Assembly: GCA_964528605.1 (NCBI GenBank)
Contig: CAZGSV010000024.1
Span: forward strand, 1-31,296
Reading direction: 5' to 3'
Source: CAZGSV01 sp964528605
GTDB taxonomy: Bacteria; Armatimonadota; Zipacnadia; CAZGSV01
DNA: 31,296 nt
A program made the translations under genes and the position numbers. Numbering within the stretch: the first letter of the stretch is position 1; the number at the start of each line of letters is the position of its first letter. Shown here piece by piece: positions 8,738-15,096 of the stretch. The notes under the pieces are model-generated. The model did not search any database, was not told the DNA's origin, and saw only the letters and a program-made list of their open reading frames with translations.

Positions 8738-9043
8738 TTCTCGTTCTCTCCTTCTACTGCGCGGAATGGACTCCGCCACATACCGGGCGGGTGCCGTTAA
8801 GCCACAGCCGCCTTGCCATCAGTGGCACTGAGGGCCGCGAGAGCCTTCGCCCCCAAACGAGGCCTATCAGTTAGCACCACGTCCGCTGCGGCGTCAACCG
8901 CGCCTCTGAGCCGCCTGCCGGGGCTCAGCGCCCTAGCCGGACCGGCGCCGCGCCTCGAGAGTGAGCACCAGGGCTGAAGGGCGTACGGCGGTGTCTTGAT
9001 GTGCGCAGCGCGGAAGACGTAGAGTGCGCTGGAGGTGGTTCGA
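8738..9043. other. divergent intergenic gap between gdhA and the PfpI-like gene
   Basis: About 300 bases without a credible gene; the reading frames here are GC-rich shadows. It must hold divergent promoters, but no convincing pair is visible. A minus-strand TTGACG box (8892-8897) has no good -10 box at 16-18 bp. Plus-strand TTGATG (8996) with TAGAGT (9020) would start transcription on top of the ribosome binding site. A small hairpin (TGCCA-TCAG-TGGCA, near 8813-8827) is present. Confidence 0.5.
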
Positions 9044-9715
9044 ATGGCTATGCGAGCCAACGCCATTGCCGCGCTTCCGGCAATCGTCGTCCTGTTGGTT
9101 CTGGCCGCGTGGGCGCCGCCCGCCCTCGCCCAAGAGGGCGACCAGGCGCAGGCATCTTCAGCGGAGGTGAACCTGATGCCGCTTACAGGCAAGACCGTCG
9201 CGATACTTGCGGCGGATGAATACGAGGACCTGGAGTTGCTCTACCCCGCCCTGAGGTTTCAGGAGGCGGGGGCCACGGTGATGGTCGTCGGCCGGCCGGG
9301 GTGCGCCGACGAGGTGGTCAGCAAGCACGGCTACCCATGCCCGGTCACTCATCGCGCGAACGAAGTCAGCGCCGACCAGATTGACGTCGTGATCTGCCCC
9401 GGCGGCTGGGCTCCCGACGAACTGCGGCGGGACGAAACAGTGCTGAGCCTGGTGCGCGGCGTGTGGGACAAGGGCGGCATCGTCGCCTCCATCTGCCACG
9501 GTGCCTGGGTGCCCATCTCGGCCAAGATCGTTGAGGGCCGCACTATGACGGCCTACCGTCCGGTGAAGGACGACATCGAGAACGCGGGCGCGACGTTCGT
9601 TGATGAAGAGGTCGTGGTGGACGGCAGGCTCATCTCCTCGCGCTGGCCCGAGGACCTGCCCGCGTTCTGCCGCGCGATCATCACGGCGTTGGTAGAAGGA
9701 AGCGGCGAGGGCTAG
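9044..9715 (+). CDS. exported DJ-1/PfpI family protein
   Basis: A 223-residue protein of the DJ-1/PfpI class-I glutamine amidotransferase-like superfamily (intracellular proteases, deglycases, chaperones). The nucleophile elbow is ASICHGAW with C151 and H152, and the conserved acidic residues lie in DEYEDLE (58-64). The Rossmann-like core begins at TVAILAADEYE and runs to the C-terminus. Unusually, it carries an N-terminal signal peptide: a short Arg-containing start, a hydrophobic core (IAALPAIVVLLVLAAW) and an ALA-Q cleavage site near residue 29, so it should act outside the cytoplasm. ATG 9044 has GGAGGT at 9031-9036; an in-frame GTG at 9035 overlaps that site. It lies 133 bp upstream of UroD-family gene 1. 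Substrate unknown. Confidence 0.88.
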   Translation: MAMRANAIAALPAIVVLLVLAAWAPPALAQEGDQAQASSAEVNLMPLTGKTVAILAADEYEDLELLYPALRFQEAGATVMVVGRPGCADEVVSKHGYPCPVTHRANEVSADQIDVVICPGGWAPDELRRDETVLSLVRGVWDKGGIVASICHGAWVPISAKIVEGRTMTAYRPVKDDIENAGATFVDEEVVVDGRLISSRWPEDLPAFCRAIITALVEGSGEG

Positions 9716-9747
9716 TCCACCGGCGCGCGCGAGGCCGCGTTTGCTGT

Positions 9748-9767
9748 TGCGCCGCAGCCCTGGCGCA
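9748..9767 (+). other. small hairpin downstream of the PfpI-like gene
   Basis: TGCGCC (9748-9753), an 8-base loop, then GGCGCA (9762-9767) form a 6-bp stem about 33 bases after the stop. There is no T tract, so it is at best a weak terminator or transcript-end structure. Confidence 0.25.
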
Positions 9768-9792
9768 CGGGGCCCGCCGGCGTCGTTCCCGC

Positions 9793-9821
9793 TTGATCGC
9801 CGGGGGCATTGAGGGCAAGAT
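9793..9821 (+). promoter_or_regulatory. weak putative promoter of UroD-family gene 1
   Basis: TTGATC (9793-9798), a 17-bp spacer and CAAGAT (9816-9821); matches are 4/6 and 3/6. Position and spacing suit the start at 9849, but the score is low. Confidence 0.25.
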
Positions 9822-9848
9822 GTGCTCCTATCACAAGGGAGTGGAGCG

Positions 9849-11042
9849 ATGACCTCGAGAGAGCGTTTTGTGGAAACGATGATGTTCGGGCATCCGGACC
9901 GGGTGCCTTATATGTTCGGTGGGCCGCGGCAGTCCACCTTGGAGGCCTGGTATCGTCAGGGCCTGTCCCGCGATACTGACTTTGGGCGCTTTGTGGGCTA
10001 CGACCGCCACGAGGGGCTGCCGATCAATCTCGGGCCCGTGCCTGCCTTCGAGCATGTGGTCCTCGAGGAGACCGAGCGCCACAAGATATGGATTGATGAG
10101 CTGGGGGCGAAGCGCATTGACCACAAAGTGCTGCCCACGCCCGGCTTCGTGACGCGCAAATGGCTGGAGTTCCCGGTGAAGAAGCGCGCGGACTTCCTGG
10201 AAATGACCAAGCGCTACGACCCCAGCGCGCCCGAGCGCTATCCGGGGGATTGGGAGGCGCGCAAGGCCCGGTATGGCAACCGCGACTTCGTGCTTTCCTG
10301 CACGCTGCAATCAATGTTCTGGCGGGTGCGCGACTGGGTGGGCTTCGAGGGCTTGTGCAGCATGGTCTACGACCAGCCCAGGTTGGTACACGAGATGATG
10401 CAGTACGTGGCCGATTTCACGGTGAGGGCGCTTGAGCGCGCGCTTTCCGAAGTGGAGGTGGACTTTGTCTTCTTCAACGAGGACATGGCCTACAAGACGG
10501 CCTCGATGATCTCGCCCGCGATGGTGAAGGAGTTCATGTGGCCACGCTACCGGCAACTGGTGCGCTTTCTGCGCGACCAGGGCGTTTCCATGCTGGTCAT
10601 GGACTGCGACGGCTACGTCGGCGAACTCATCCCGCTGTGGCTCGAGGTGGGCATAAGCGTGGTGTCCCCGGTGGAGATTGCCGCCAACAACGACCCGGTT
10701 GCGTATCGCAGGGAGTACGGGAAGAGCCTGGGGATGTTGGGCGGCATAGACAAGAGGGAGTTGCGCTTCGACAAGGCGCGCGTCAAGGCCGAGGTCATGA
10801 GCAAGGTGCCCTGGCTGATCGAGCAGGGCGGCTACATACCGCAGGTTGACCACGGCGTGCCGCCGGACGTGCCGGTGCGCAACTTCCTCTACATGTGCGA
10901 ACTGATCAAGGAGATCGCCTGCGGCGGCAATCCTGATTTGTGGGAGCCGCCCTGCGTGCTGGAGCGGCAACTGGGCCCCGTCGAGGAGATGTGGTCGCCG
11001 GAGAAGGCGCTGCAGGTGATCGAGGAGGGCTCGGAGTCCTAG
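9849..11042 (+). CDS. uroporphyrinogen decarboxylase (URO-D) family protein, copy 1
   Basis: A 397-residue protein of the URO-D/methyltransferase-A superfamily (TIM barrel). It opens with the family phrase TSRERFVETM...HPDRVP (2-20) and contains the conserved EDMAYKTASMISP (211-223) and MDCDGYVGELIPLW (251-264). In MtaA-type cobalamin or coenzyme-M methyltransferases the second position is a zinc-binding HxCG; here it is D-C-D-G, so zinc-dependent methyl transfer in that style is unlikely. True HemE function is also doubtful. ATG 9849 is preceded by AAGGGAG (9836-9842) and GGAG (9843-9846); the longer frame from 9822 covers this site. It ends in a CTAG overlap with phoU. A related copy lies at 16347. 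Possible roles are metabolism of a small carboxylated or methylated substrate or of a sugar-derived intermediate; none can be proven here. Confidence 0.88.
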   Translation: MTSRERFVETMMFGHPDRVPYMFGGPRQSTLEAWYRQGLSRDTDFGRFVGYDRHEGLPINLGPVPAFEHVVLEETERHKIWIDELGAKRIDHKVLPTPGFVTRKWLEFPVKKRADFLEMTKRYDPSAPERYPGDWEARKARYGNRDFVLSCTLQSMFWRVRDWVGFEGLCSMVYDQPRLVHEMMQYVADFTVRALERALSEVEVDFVFFNEDMAYKTASMISPAMVKEFMWPRYRQLVRFLRDQGVSMLVMDCDGYVGELIPLWLEVGISVVSPVEIAANNDPVAYRREYGKSLGMLGGIDKRELRFDKARVKAEVMSKVPWLIEQGGYIPQVDHGVPPDVPVRNFLYMCELIKEIACGGNPDLWEPPCVLERQLGPVEEMWSPEKALQVIEEGSES

Positions 11043-11740
11043 CGGCGGTCGGTGCCCTCGGCGGTGTGGGCGCGCGCGAGTTGCTTGAGCGCTCCGGTCT
11101 CCATGTAGTCCACGCGTTCGGCGACGTTGGTGGCATGGTCGGCAATGCGCTCGAGGTAGCGCGCGACCAGCAGCAGGTGGGTCGCCTGGGTGACCAAAGC
11201 GGGATCCTTGCGCATGTAGGCCATCAACTCGTCGCGCAGCGAGTACCACAGTTTGTCCACTTGGTCGTCGTCGGCGCAGACCTGCCTCACCAACCGCAGG
11301 TCGCGGCGGACGAAGGCGGTGAAGGCCTCGCGCACCATCTTTTTGGTGAGTTCGGCCATGCGCGCCAGGTCCTCCAGAGGCTTGAAGAACGGTTCTCCGT
11401 GCAGCGCCTTCGCCGCCCGCGCCACGTCCACGGCTATGTCCGCCATGCGCTCTAGGTCGGCGATGACCTTCATGGCGGTGGCGATGATGCGCAGTTGGTG
11501 GGGCTCGGAGGGGTGCAACTCCAGCAGCCGCATGCAGCGGCCCTCGATGTCCAGGTCCATCTGATCGGCGAGGTCGTCCCTGCGGATAACCTCTTCGGCC
11601 AGGCCCGCGTTTCTCTCGGTCAGGGCGCGCCATGAGTCGGCGACCATCTGCTCGACCAAGGTCGCCATCTTGAGCAGCTCTTGCTCCAGGTCGCGCACTT
11701 GGGCCTCGAACTTGCCTCGCACCGCCTGCTGCTCCCGCAT
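11039..11740 (-). CDS. phoU: phosphate signalling/transport regulator PhoU
   Basis: A 233-residue all-alpha protein with the two three-helix bundles of PhoU, which damps phosphate uptake and signals phosphate status to PhoR-type kinases. Each bundle carries the metal-cluster motif ExxxD: E97-RMA-D101 and E197-RIA-D201. Length is typical. The start at 11740 has GAGGAGGT upstream at slightly long spacing (about 11 bases), and a good minus-strand promoter lies at 11782-11810. No pst genes flank it. Phosphate permease Pit lies about 3.4 kb away on the same strand, beyond two plus-strand genes. The gene converges on UroD-family gene 1 and shares CTAG with its stop codon. Confidence 0.95.
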   Translation of the reverse strand: MREQQAVRGKFEAQVRDLEQELLKMATLVEQMVADSWRALTERNAGLAEEVIRRDDLADQMDLDIEGRCMRLLELHPSEPHQLRIIATAMKVIADLERMADIAVDVARAAKALHGEPFFKPLEDLARMAELTKKMVREAFTAFVRRDLRLVRQVCADDDQVDKLWYSLRDELMAYMRKDPALVTQATHLLLVARYLERIADHATNVAERVDYMETGALKQLARAHTAEGTDRR

Positions 11741-11781
11741 TTGCCGTTACGACCTCCTCGACGCGGACGGGCCGCCCTTCG

Positions 11782-11810
11782 ATGGTAAGCAAACCTGTGC
11801 GGGCCGTCAA
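11782..11810 (-). promoter_or_regulatory. putative phoU promoter
   Basis: Read on the minus strand: TTGACG (11805-11810), a 17-bp spacer, TACCAT (11782-11787), with 5/6 and 4/6 matches. The predicted transcription start near 11775 leaves a leader of about 35 bases containing the GGAGGT ribosome binding site. Confidence 0.5.
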
Positions 11811-11892
11811 AGCGGCGGCCGGCCGGGTGGGGGGCCGCACTCATGCCCGAGCATCGGGCACGGAGCGGCTCTCTTGAAAACGCGGGACACCC

Positions 11893-12091
11893 CGACGCCC
11901 CGCGCTGTAGCGTCGGGCCGGCCGGAGGCGGGGCTGCTACATTCTCGGCGCCTGGCGGCGCCGCGGGCCGATTAGGAATCGGCCCCTACGCGCGACGCCC
12001 CGGGGCGTCGCGAAGAGGATGAGGGGCCAGGGGGATTGGCGTCCGGTCGCCAGCGGGGGGGGGCGCTACATTCCCGCCCATTTGGGGCGGG
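11893..12091. repeat. cluster of six adjacent inverted repeats (REP-like)
   Basis: About 200 non-coding bases hold six back-to-back dyads: CGACGC...GCGTCG (11893-11915); CGGCGCC-TGGC-GGCGCCG (11946-11963); GGGCCGATT-AGG-AATCGGCCC (11965-11985), followed by CTACG; a perfect 22-bp palindrome whose arms are CGCGACGCCCC and GGGGCGTCGCG (11991-12012); TGGCG...CGCCA (12037-12052); and CCCGCCC-ATTTG-GGGCGGG (12073-12091). Two are preceded by GCTACATTC. None has a T tract. They lie between divergent phoU and the archaemetzincin gene and look like interspersed palindromic elements. A structured leader or a transcriptional boundary is the alternative. Confidence 0.65.
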
Positions 12092-12137
12092 CGTGCAGCC
12101 GCCACGCACGCTTCTCAACAGAGCGGCACGGAGGCCG

Positions 12138-12166
12138 TTGAGATGGGAAGCGGTTGAGGGTACAAT
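12138..12166 (+). promoter_or_regulatory. strong promoter-like sequence overlapping the archaemetzincin start
   Basis: TTGAGA (12138-12143), a 17-bp spacer and TACAAT (12161-12166), 5/6 and 5/6: the best promoter match I found in the window. It overlaps the ATG at 12165, so if it is used, transcripts would start near 12173 and translation would have to begin later, most plausibly at ATG 12279. Confidence 0.45.
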
Positions 12167-12827
12167 GGCAATCGCGGAGCTTATTGCGCTGAGGCTGAGT
12201 TGGCGTTGGATTCCTATCATCTTCTCGGTCGTGCTGTTGTTCCCGGGCTGTAAGGACCGGCCCGGCGGCGAGGTGCAGATGGCGAGCAGACAAGCGCGAC
12301 ACCTACATTTGGTGTCCGTAGAGGAGGCGCCGGCAGGGGTGCTGGAGGCGCTTCGCGGGCCCATAAGGGAACAGTTCCAGTGCGCGGTGGAGGTGGAGAG
12401 CGGCGCCATTCCAATCCCAGCGGGCTCGTATGATTCGGCCAGGAGACAGTACCGGGCTGAGCGCTTCCTGGAGGCTGTGAAGGAGTGGGGCGCGCGGGCG
12501 GACGGGAAGGTGCTGGGCGTCACCGATGTGGACTTGTTCGTGCCCGACCTGAACTTCGTCTTCGGTCACGCTGACATGGGGGGAACGGCGGCGGTGATGT
12601 CCATCCACCGGCTGCGGCCGGAGTTCTACGGGGGCGGCCCGGATGAGTCGGCCTTGCTCGCCCGGGCGGCGACGGAAGCCGTCCATGAACTTGGTCACAC
12701 TTTCGGCCTGCCTCATTGCAGTAGTCCGACTTGCGTGATGTTCTTCTCCAACAGCATTCTCGACACCGACCGGAAAGGACATCGCCTGTGCCAGCAATGC
12801 CGCGCCCGCGCGAAACAAGTCTCCTAG
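12165..12827 (+). CDS. archaemetzincin-family zinc metalloprotease, putative lipoprotein
   Basis: A 220-residue protein with the archaemetzincin zinc signature: HELGHTFGLPHC with H174, E175, H178 and H184, then C185, C190, M192 and a closing C209-x-x-C212. The first zinc is catalytic and the four cysteines match the family's second structural zinc. The N-terminus reads as a signal: Arg/Trp-rich start, hydrophobic IPIIFSVVLLF and then PGC (C29), a near-lipobox, which would place the enzyme on the cell surface or in the periplasm; most relatives are cytosolic at about 180 residues. ATG 12165 has GAGGG upstream. The alternative ATG 12279 (GAGGT upstream) would give a 182-residue protein without signal and fits the promoter at 12138-12166. 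Its 3' end overlaps the sulfatase-fold gene by 40 bp, implying coupled expression. Confidence 0.85.
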   Translation: MAIAELIALRLSWRWIPIIFSVVLLFPGCKDRPGGEVQMASRQARHLHLVSVEEAPAGVLEALRGPIREQFQCAVEVESGAIPIPAGSYDSARRQYRAERFLEAVKEWGARADGKVLGVTDVDLFVPDLNFVFGHADMGGTAAVMSIHRLRPEFYGGGPDESALLARAATEAVHELGHTFGLPHCSSPTCVMFFSNSILDTDRKGHRLCQQCRARAKQVS

Positions 12828-14245
12828 CCGGCCAAGGCCGCCGCCTCTGCTTCGGGCTGCTTCTGGCTATCGCTGCCGTCGTGCTGGGCGGATGCGGGCG
12901 GCAGCGGAGTGCTCGGCAGCAGCCAAACGGCGGCGGGGTCGCGCCACGCTACAACGTGGTCCTCATAGTCTCGGATGCTCTGCGGGCCGACCATCTGGGG
13001 TGCTACGGGTATCAGCGCGACACCAGCCCGAACATTGACCGCCTGGCGGCGAGCGCAACCTTGTTCACGCAGGCCGTCTCGCAGTCCTCGAGAACGGGCG
13101 CCTCACACGCGGCGATGTTGACTTCGCGCTACCCCACGGACCTCGGCCTTTTCACCAACAGCGGGACGCTGCCCGCCTCGGAGCAGACGCTCGCGGAGAT
13201 TCTGCGCAACGCCGGCTACGACACCGCGGCGTTCGTGAGCAATCTTGTGCTCCACAAAGACCGGCTGCGCGGGATTGCCCGCGGCTTTAAGGTCTACGAC
13301 TTCCAGTATTCCTCCTATGAGCGCAACCGGGGGCTGCCCTTCCGGCGGGCGCGGGATACCGGGGCGGCGGCGCAGAAGTGGCTGCGCGGGGCGCGCGAGC
13401 CGTTCTTCCTTTGGGTGCATTTCATCGAGCCGCACGGGCCGTACCAGCCGAGTGACGCGAGGCAGGTGAGAAAGTTCGAGAGCGATGCCCTGGCGGCTGA
13501 GCAGCGCACACAATTGCCCACGCTTAAACGCGACGTGGGGTGTGACGGGATCCCGGGCTATCAGGCCTTGCCTGGGTTGAGGGAGGTCGGCTCGTACGTT
13601 GCCCGGTACGACGCTTGCATACGCGATATGGACCGCGGGGTGAGCGAACTGCTGGCCACGCTGAAGCGGAAGGGCGCGGCGGACCGCACCCTCATCGCCT
13701 TCACCGCCGACCATGGGGAGGCCCTGGGCGAACATGGCTACTACTTCCAGCACGGGCACGACCTGACGGAGGATCTGCTTCATGTGCCGCTGATCCTATG
13801 GCTTCCTGGTTCCGGGGCAGCCAGGAAGGTGTCCTCGGTGGTGCAAGCCGTAGACCTGATGCCGACTTTCCTCGAGGCTGTCGGCCTGCGTGAGCGGATT
13901 CCCGCCGGCGCCCGCGGCATCCCACTTCTGGGGCCCGCCGTCGAGGCCGGCGGCACGCGGGACGTGGTGTCGGCCGTTTGGAAGGGCTCCGTGACACCAC
14001 CGCTTGTGTCCTTGCGGCGGGACGGCTGGAAACTGATCGCCTCGCAGCGCCGCGGGGAGTGTCGGCTCTTCTACCTACCGAACGATCCTGGCGAGCTGAA
14101 GGACCTGGCGGCGGAACAGCGGGCGCAGGCCGATGCGCTCTACGCGGCGGCGGCACCCTACCTGTCCCAGGCCCAGCCGTCCATAAGGCCCCGGACGGAT
14201 GCGCGCACCCGAGAGGCCCTTCGCAGCCTAGGGTATCTGGAGTAG
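12788..14245 (+). CDS. sulfatase-fold lipoprotein with Thr in place of the catalytic Cys
   Basis: A 485-residue alkaline-phosphatase-superfamily hydrolase. A signal peptide with a clear lipobox (VVLGGC, C36) predicts outer-leaflet or periplasmic anchoring. Core elements: VSDALRADHLGCYGY (D63 as metal ligand), SPNIDRLA, then SRTGASHAAMLTSRYP (101-116), which aligns with the sulfatase CxPSRxxLLTGRYP signature but has T103 where the formylglycine Cys or Ser should be. TADHGE at D308-H309 supplies further metal ligands, and it ends with the frequent LRSLGYLE tail. A Thr nucleophile is typical of phosphoethanolamine transferases and phosphodiesterases, so a phosphate or phosphonate substrate is more likely than a sulfate. 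GTG 12788 follows GGAAAGGA with good spacing; ATG 12797 is also possible. It overlaps the archaemetzincin gene. Confidence 0.85.
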   Translation: MPAMPRPRETSLLAGQGRRLCFGLLLAIAAVVLGGCGRQRSARQQPNGGGVAPRYNVVLIVSDALRADHLGCYGYQRDTSPNIDRLAASATLFTQAVSQSSRTGASHAAMLTSRYPTDLGLFTNSGTLPASEQTLAEILRNAGYDTAAFVSNLVLHKDRLRGIARGFKVYDFQYSSYERNRGLPFRRARDTGAAAQKWLRGAREPFFLWVHFIEPHGPYQPSDARQVRKFESDALAAEQRTQLPTLKRDVGCDGIPGYQALPGLREVGSYVARYDACIRDMDRGVSELLATLKRKGAADRTLIAFTADHGEALGEHGYYFQHGHDLTEDLLHVPLILWLPGSGAARKVSSVVQAVDLMPTFLEAVGLRERIPAGARGIPLLGPAVEAGGTRDVVSAVWKGSVTPPLVSLRRDGWKLIASQRRGECRLFYLPNDPGELKDLAAEQRAQADALYAAAAPYLSQAQPSIRPRTDARTREALRSLGYLE

Positions 14246-14289
14246 GAGGGCTCCTGACACCGGGGGCGGCTGCGGTCTGGGCGTCCCCG

Positions 14290-15042
14290 TCATTTGGCAC
14301 GTGCCTGGTGCTCGAGCGCTGCCTGCTTGCCTTTGTCCTGATAGGGCTTGGCGTCGCATAGGTAGTCGGCGATGACCTCGAATTCGCGCTCGGACATCTG
14401 GCTCTCGAGCCAGGCCAGACCTTTGCTCTTGAAGGGGATGAGGGCGTGGAGGCGCATGCCGTGTTCCGCGGCGGCCTCGGCGGCGCCCTGCTCGCGGTCG
14501 AAGACCACGGCGACGTTGCGGCATTCGACGGCGCTGAGGTCGCGCTTCTCCGCTTCGCGCCTGACCTGGGCCGCGGCTATGAGTTTGGAGTCGAACTTGG
14601 TGACCAGGTCGTCCACCAGGACCAGGCGGTCGCCCTGGCGCAGTTCCCCCTCGACCACAGCGTGTTCTCCGTAGGTTTCAACCGCCTGTTCGAGTTCTGC
14701 GAGCGAACGCACGCCCTCGAGTTTGCGGGTCATGGCGCAGGGCCAATCGCCGCTCAAGCCGATGGCCACGGCCACTGGGATGCCCGCCATGGCAATGCCG
14801 ACCAGCCGCGTGGCGAGCGGCACCTCGCGCCGGATCATATCGTCCATGGCTACACCGATGGTCCTGAGCAGGTCCGGGTGCGAGAGCAGCGGCCGCAACT
14901 GGATGTAAAGGGGACTCCACAGGCCGGAGATGAGGCGCCAGCCGGCCGGGCCGTCGCGCCACCAGGTGCGGATCATGCCTCGGCGGTAGAGTTCGCGCAC
15001 AACGTCTCTTGCCTGTGCCTCGAATGTCGGAGCACTTGCCAT
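14290..15042 (-). CDS. orotate phosphoribosyltransferase-like protein (PRTase type I)
   Basis: A 250-residue type-I phosphoribosyltransferase most like PyrE. The N-terminal hood fits (LISGLWSPLYIQLRPLLSHP, 37-56, compared with the PyrE SGxxSPxYxDxR pattern) and the PRPP loop is VLVDDLVTKFDS (141-152). The acidic pair D144-D145 is present, but the usual TTG following it is T-K-F, and the basic region of the PyrE flexible loop reads AMTRKLEGVRS (103-113). It may be an orotate PRTase, a PyrE paralogue or a related regulator. ATG 15042 has GGAGGT 7-8 bases upstream. It lies 54 bp after pit on the same strand, separated by overlapping hairpins, and faces the sulfatase-fold gene across a 44-bp gap. 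No other pyr gene is present. Confidence 0.8.
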   Translation of the reverse strand: MASAPTFEAQARDVVRELYRRGMIRTWWRDGPAGWRLISGLWSPLYIQLRPLLSHPDLLRTIGVAMDDMIRREVPLATRLVGIAMAGIPVAVAIGLSGDWPCAMTRKLEGVRSLAELEQAVETYGEHAVVEGELRQGDRLVLVDDLVTKFDSKLIAAAQVRREAEKRDLSAVECRNVAVVFDREQGAAEAAAEHGMRLHALIPFKSKGLAWLESQMSEREFEVIADYLCDAKPYQDKGKQAALEHQARAK

Positions 15043-15059
15043 CGCGCTACACCTCCCTT

Positions 15060-15093
15060 GCGTCTAGGCGACGCCTGCGGGCGTCCAGCCCGC
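15060..15093 (-). other. overlapping alternative hairpins between pit and the PyrE-like gene
   Basis: Three dyads overlap and exclude one another: GCGTC-TAGGC-GACGC (15060-15074), GACGCC-TGCG-GGCGTC (15070-15085) and GCGGGC-GTCCA-GCCCGC (15077-15093). They fill the 54-bp gap just before the PyrE-like ribosome binding site. This could be an attenuator, a processing site or a small palindromic repeat. There is no T tract. Confidence 0.45.
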
Positions 15094-15096
15094 TTT

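Noticed and set aside
8892..8897. Minus-strand TTGACG box as gdhA promoter
   Set aside because: No acceptable -10 box at 16-18 bp.
8996..9025. TTGATG and TAGAGT as a promoter of the PfpI-like gene
   Set aside because: Transcription would start on the ribosome binding site (9031-9036), leaving no usable leader.
10311..11840. 509-residue minus-strand frame overlapping phoU and UroD gene 1
   Set aside because: Low-complexity Arg/Pro/His sequence; phoU in another frame explains the region.
12788..14245. Annotation as a true sulfatase
   Set aside because: The formylglycine Cys or Ser is Thr (T103), so sulfatase activity is not supported.
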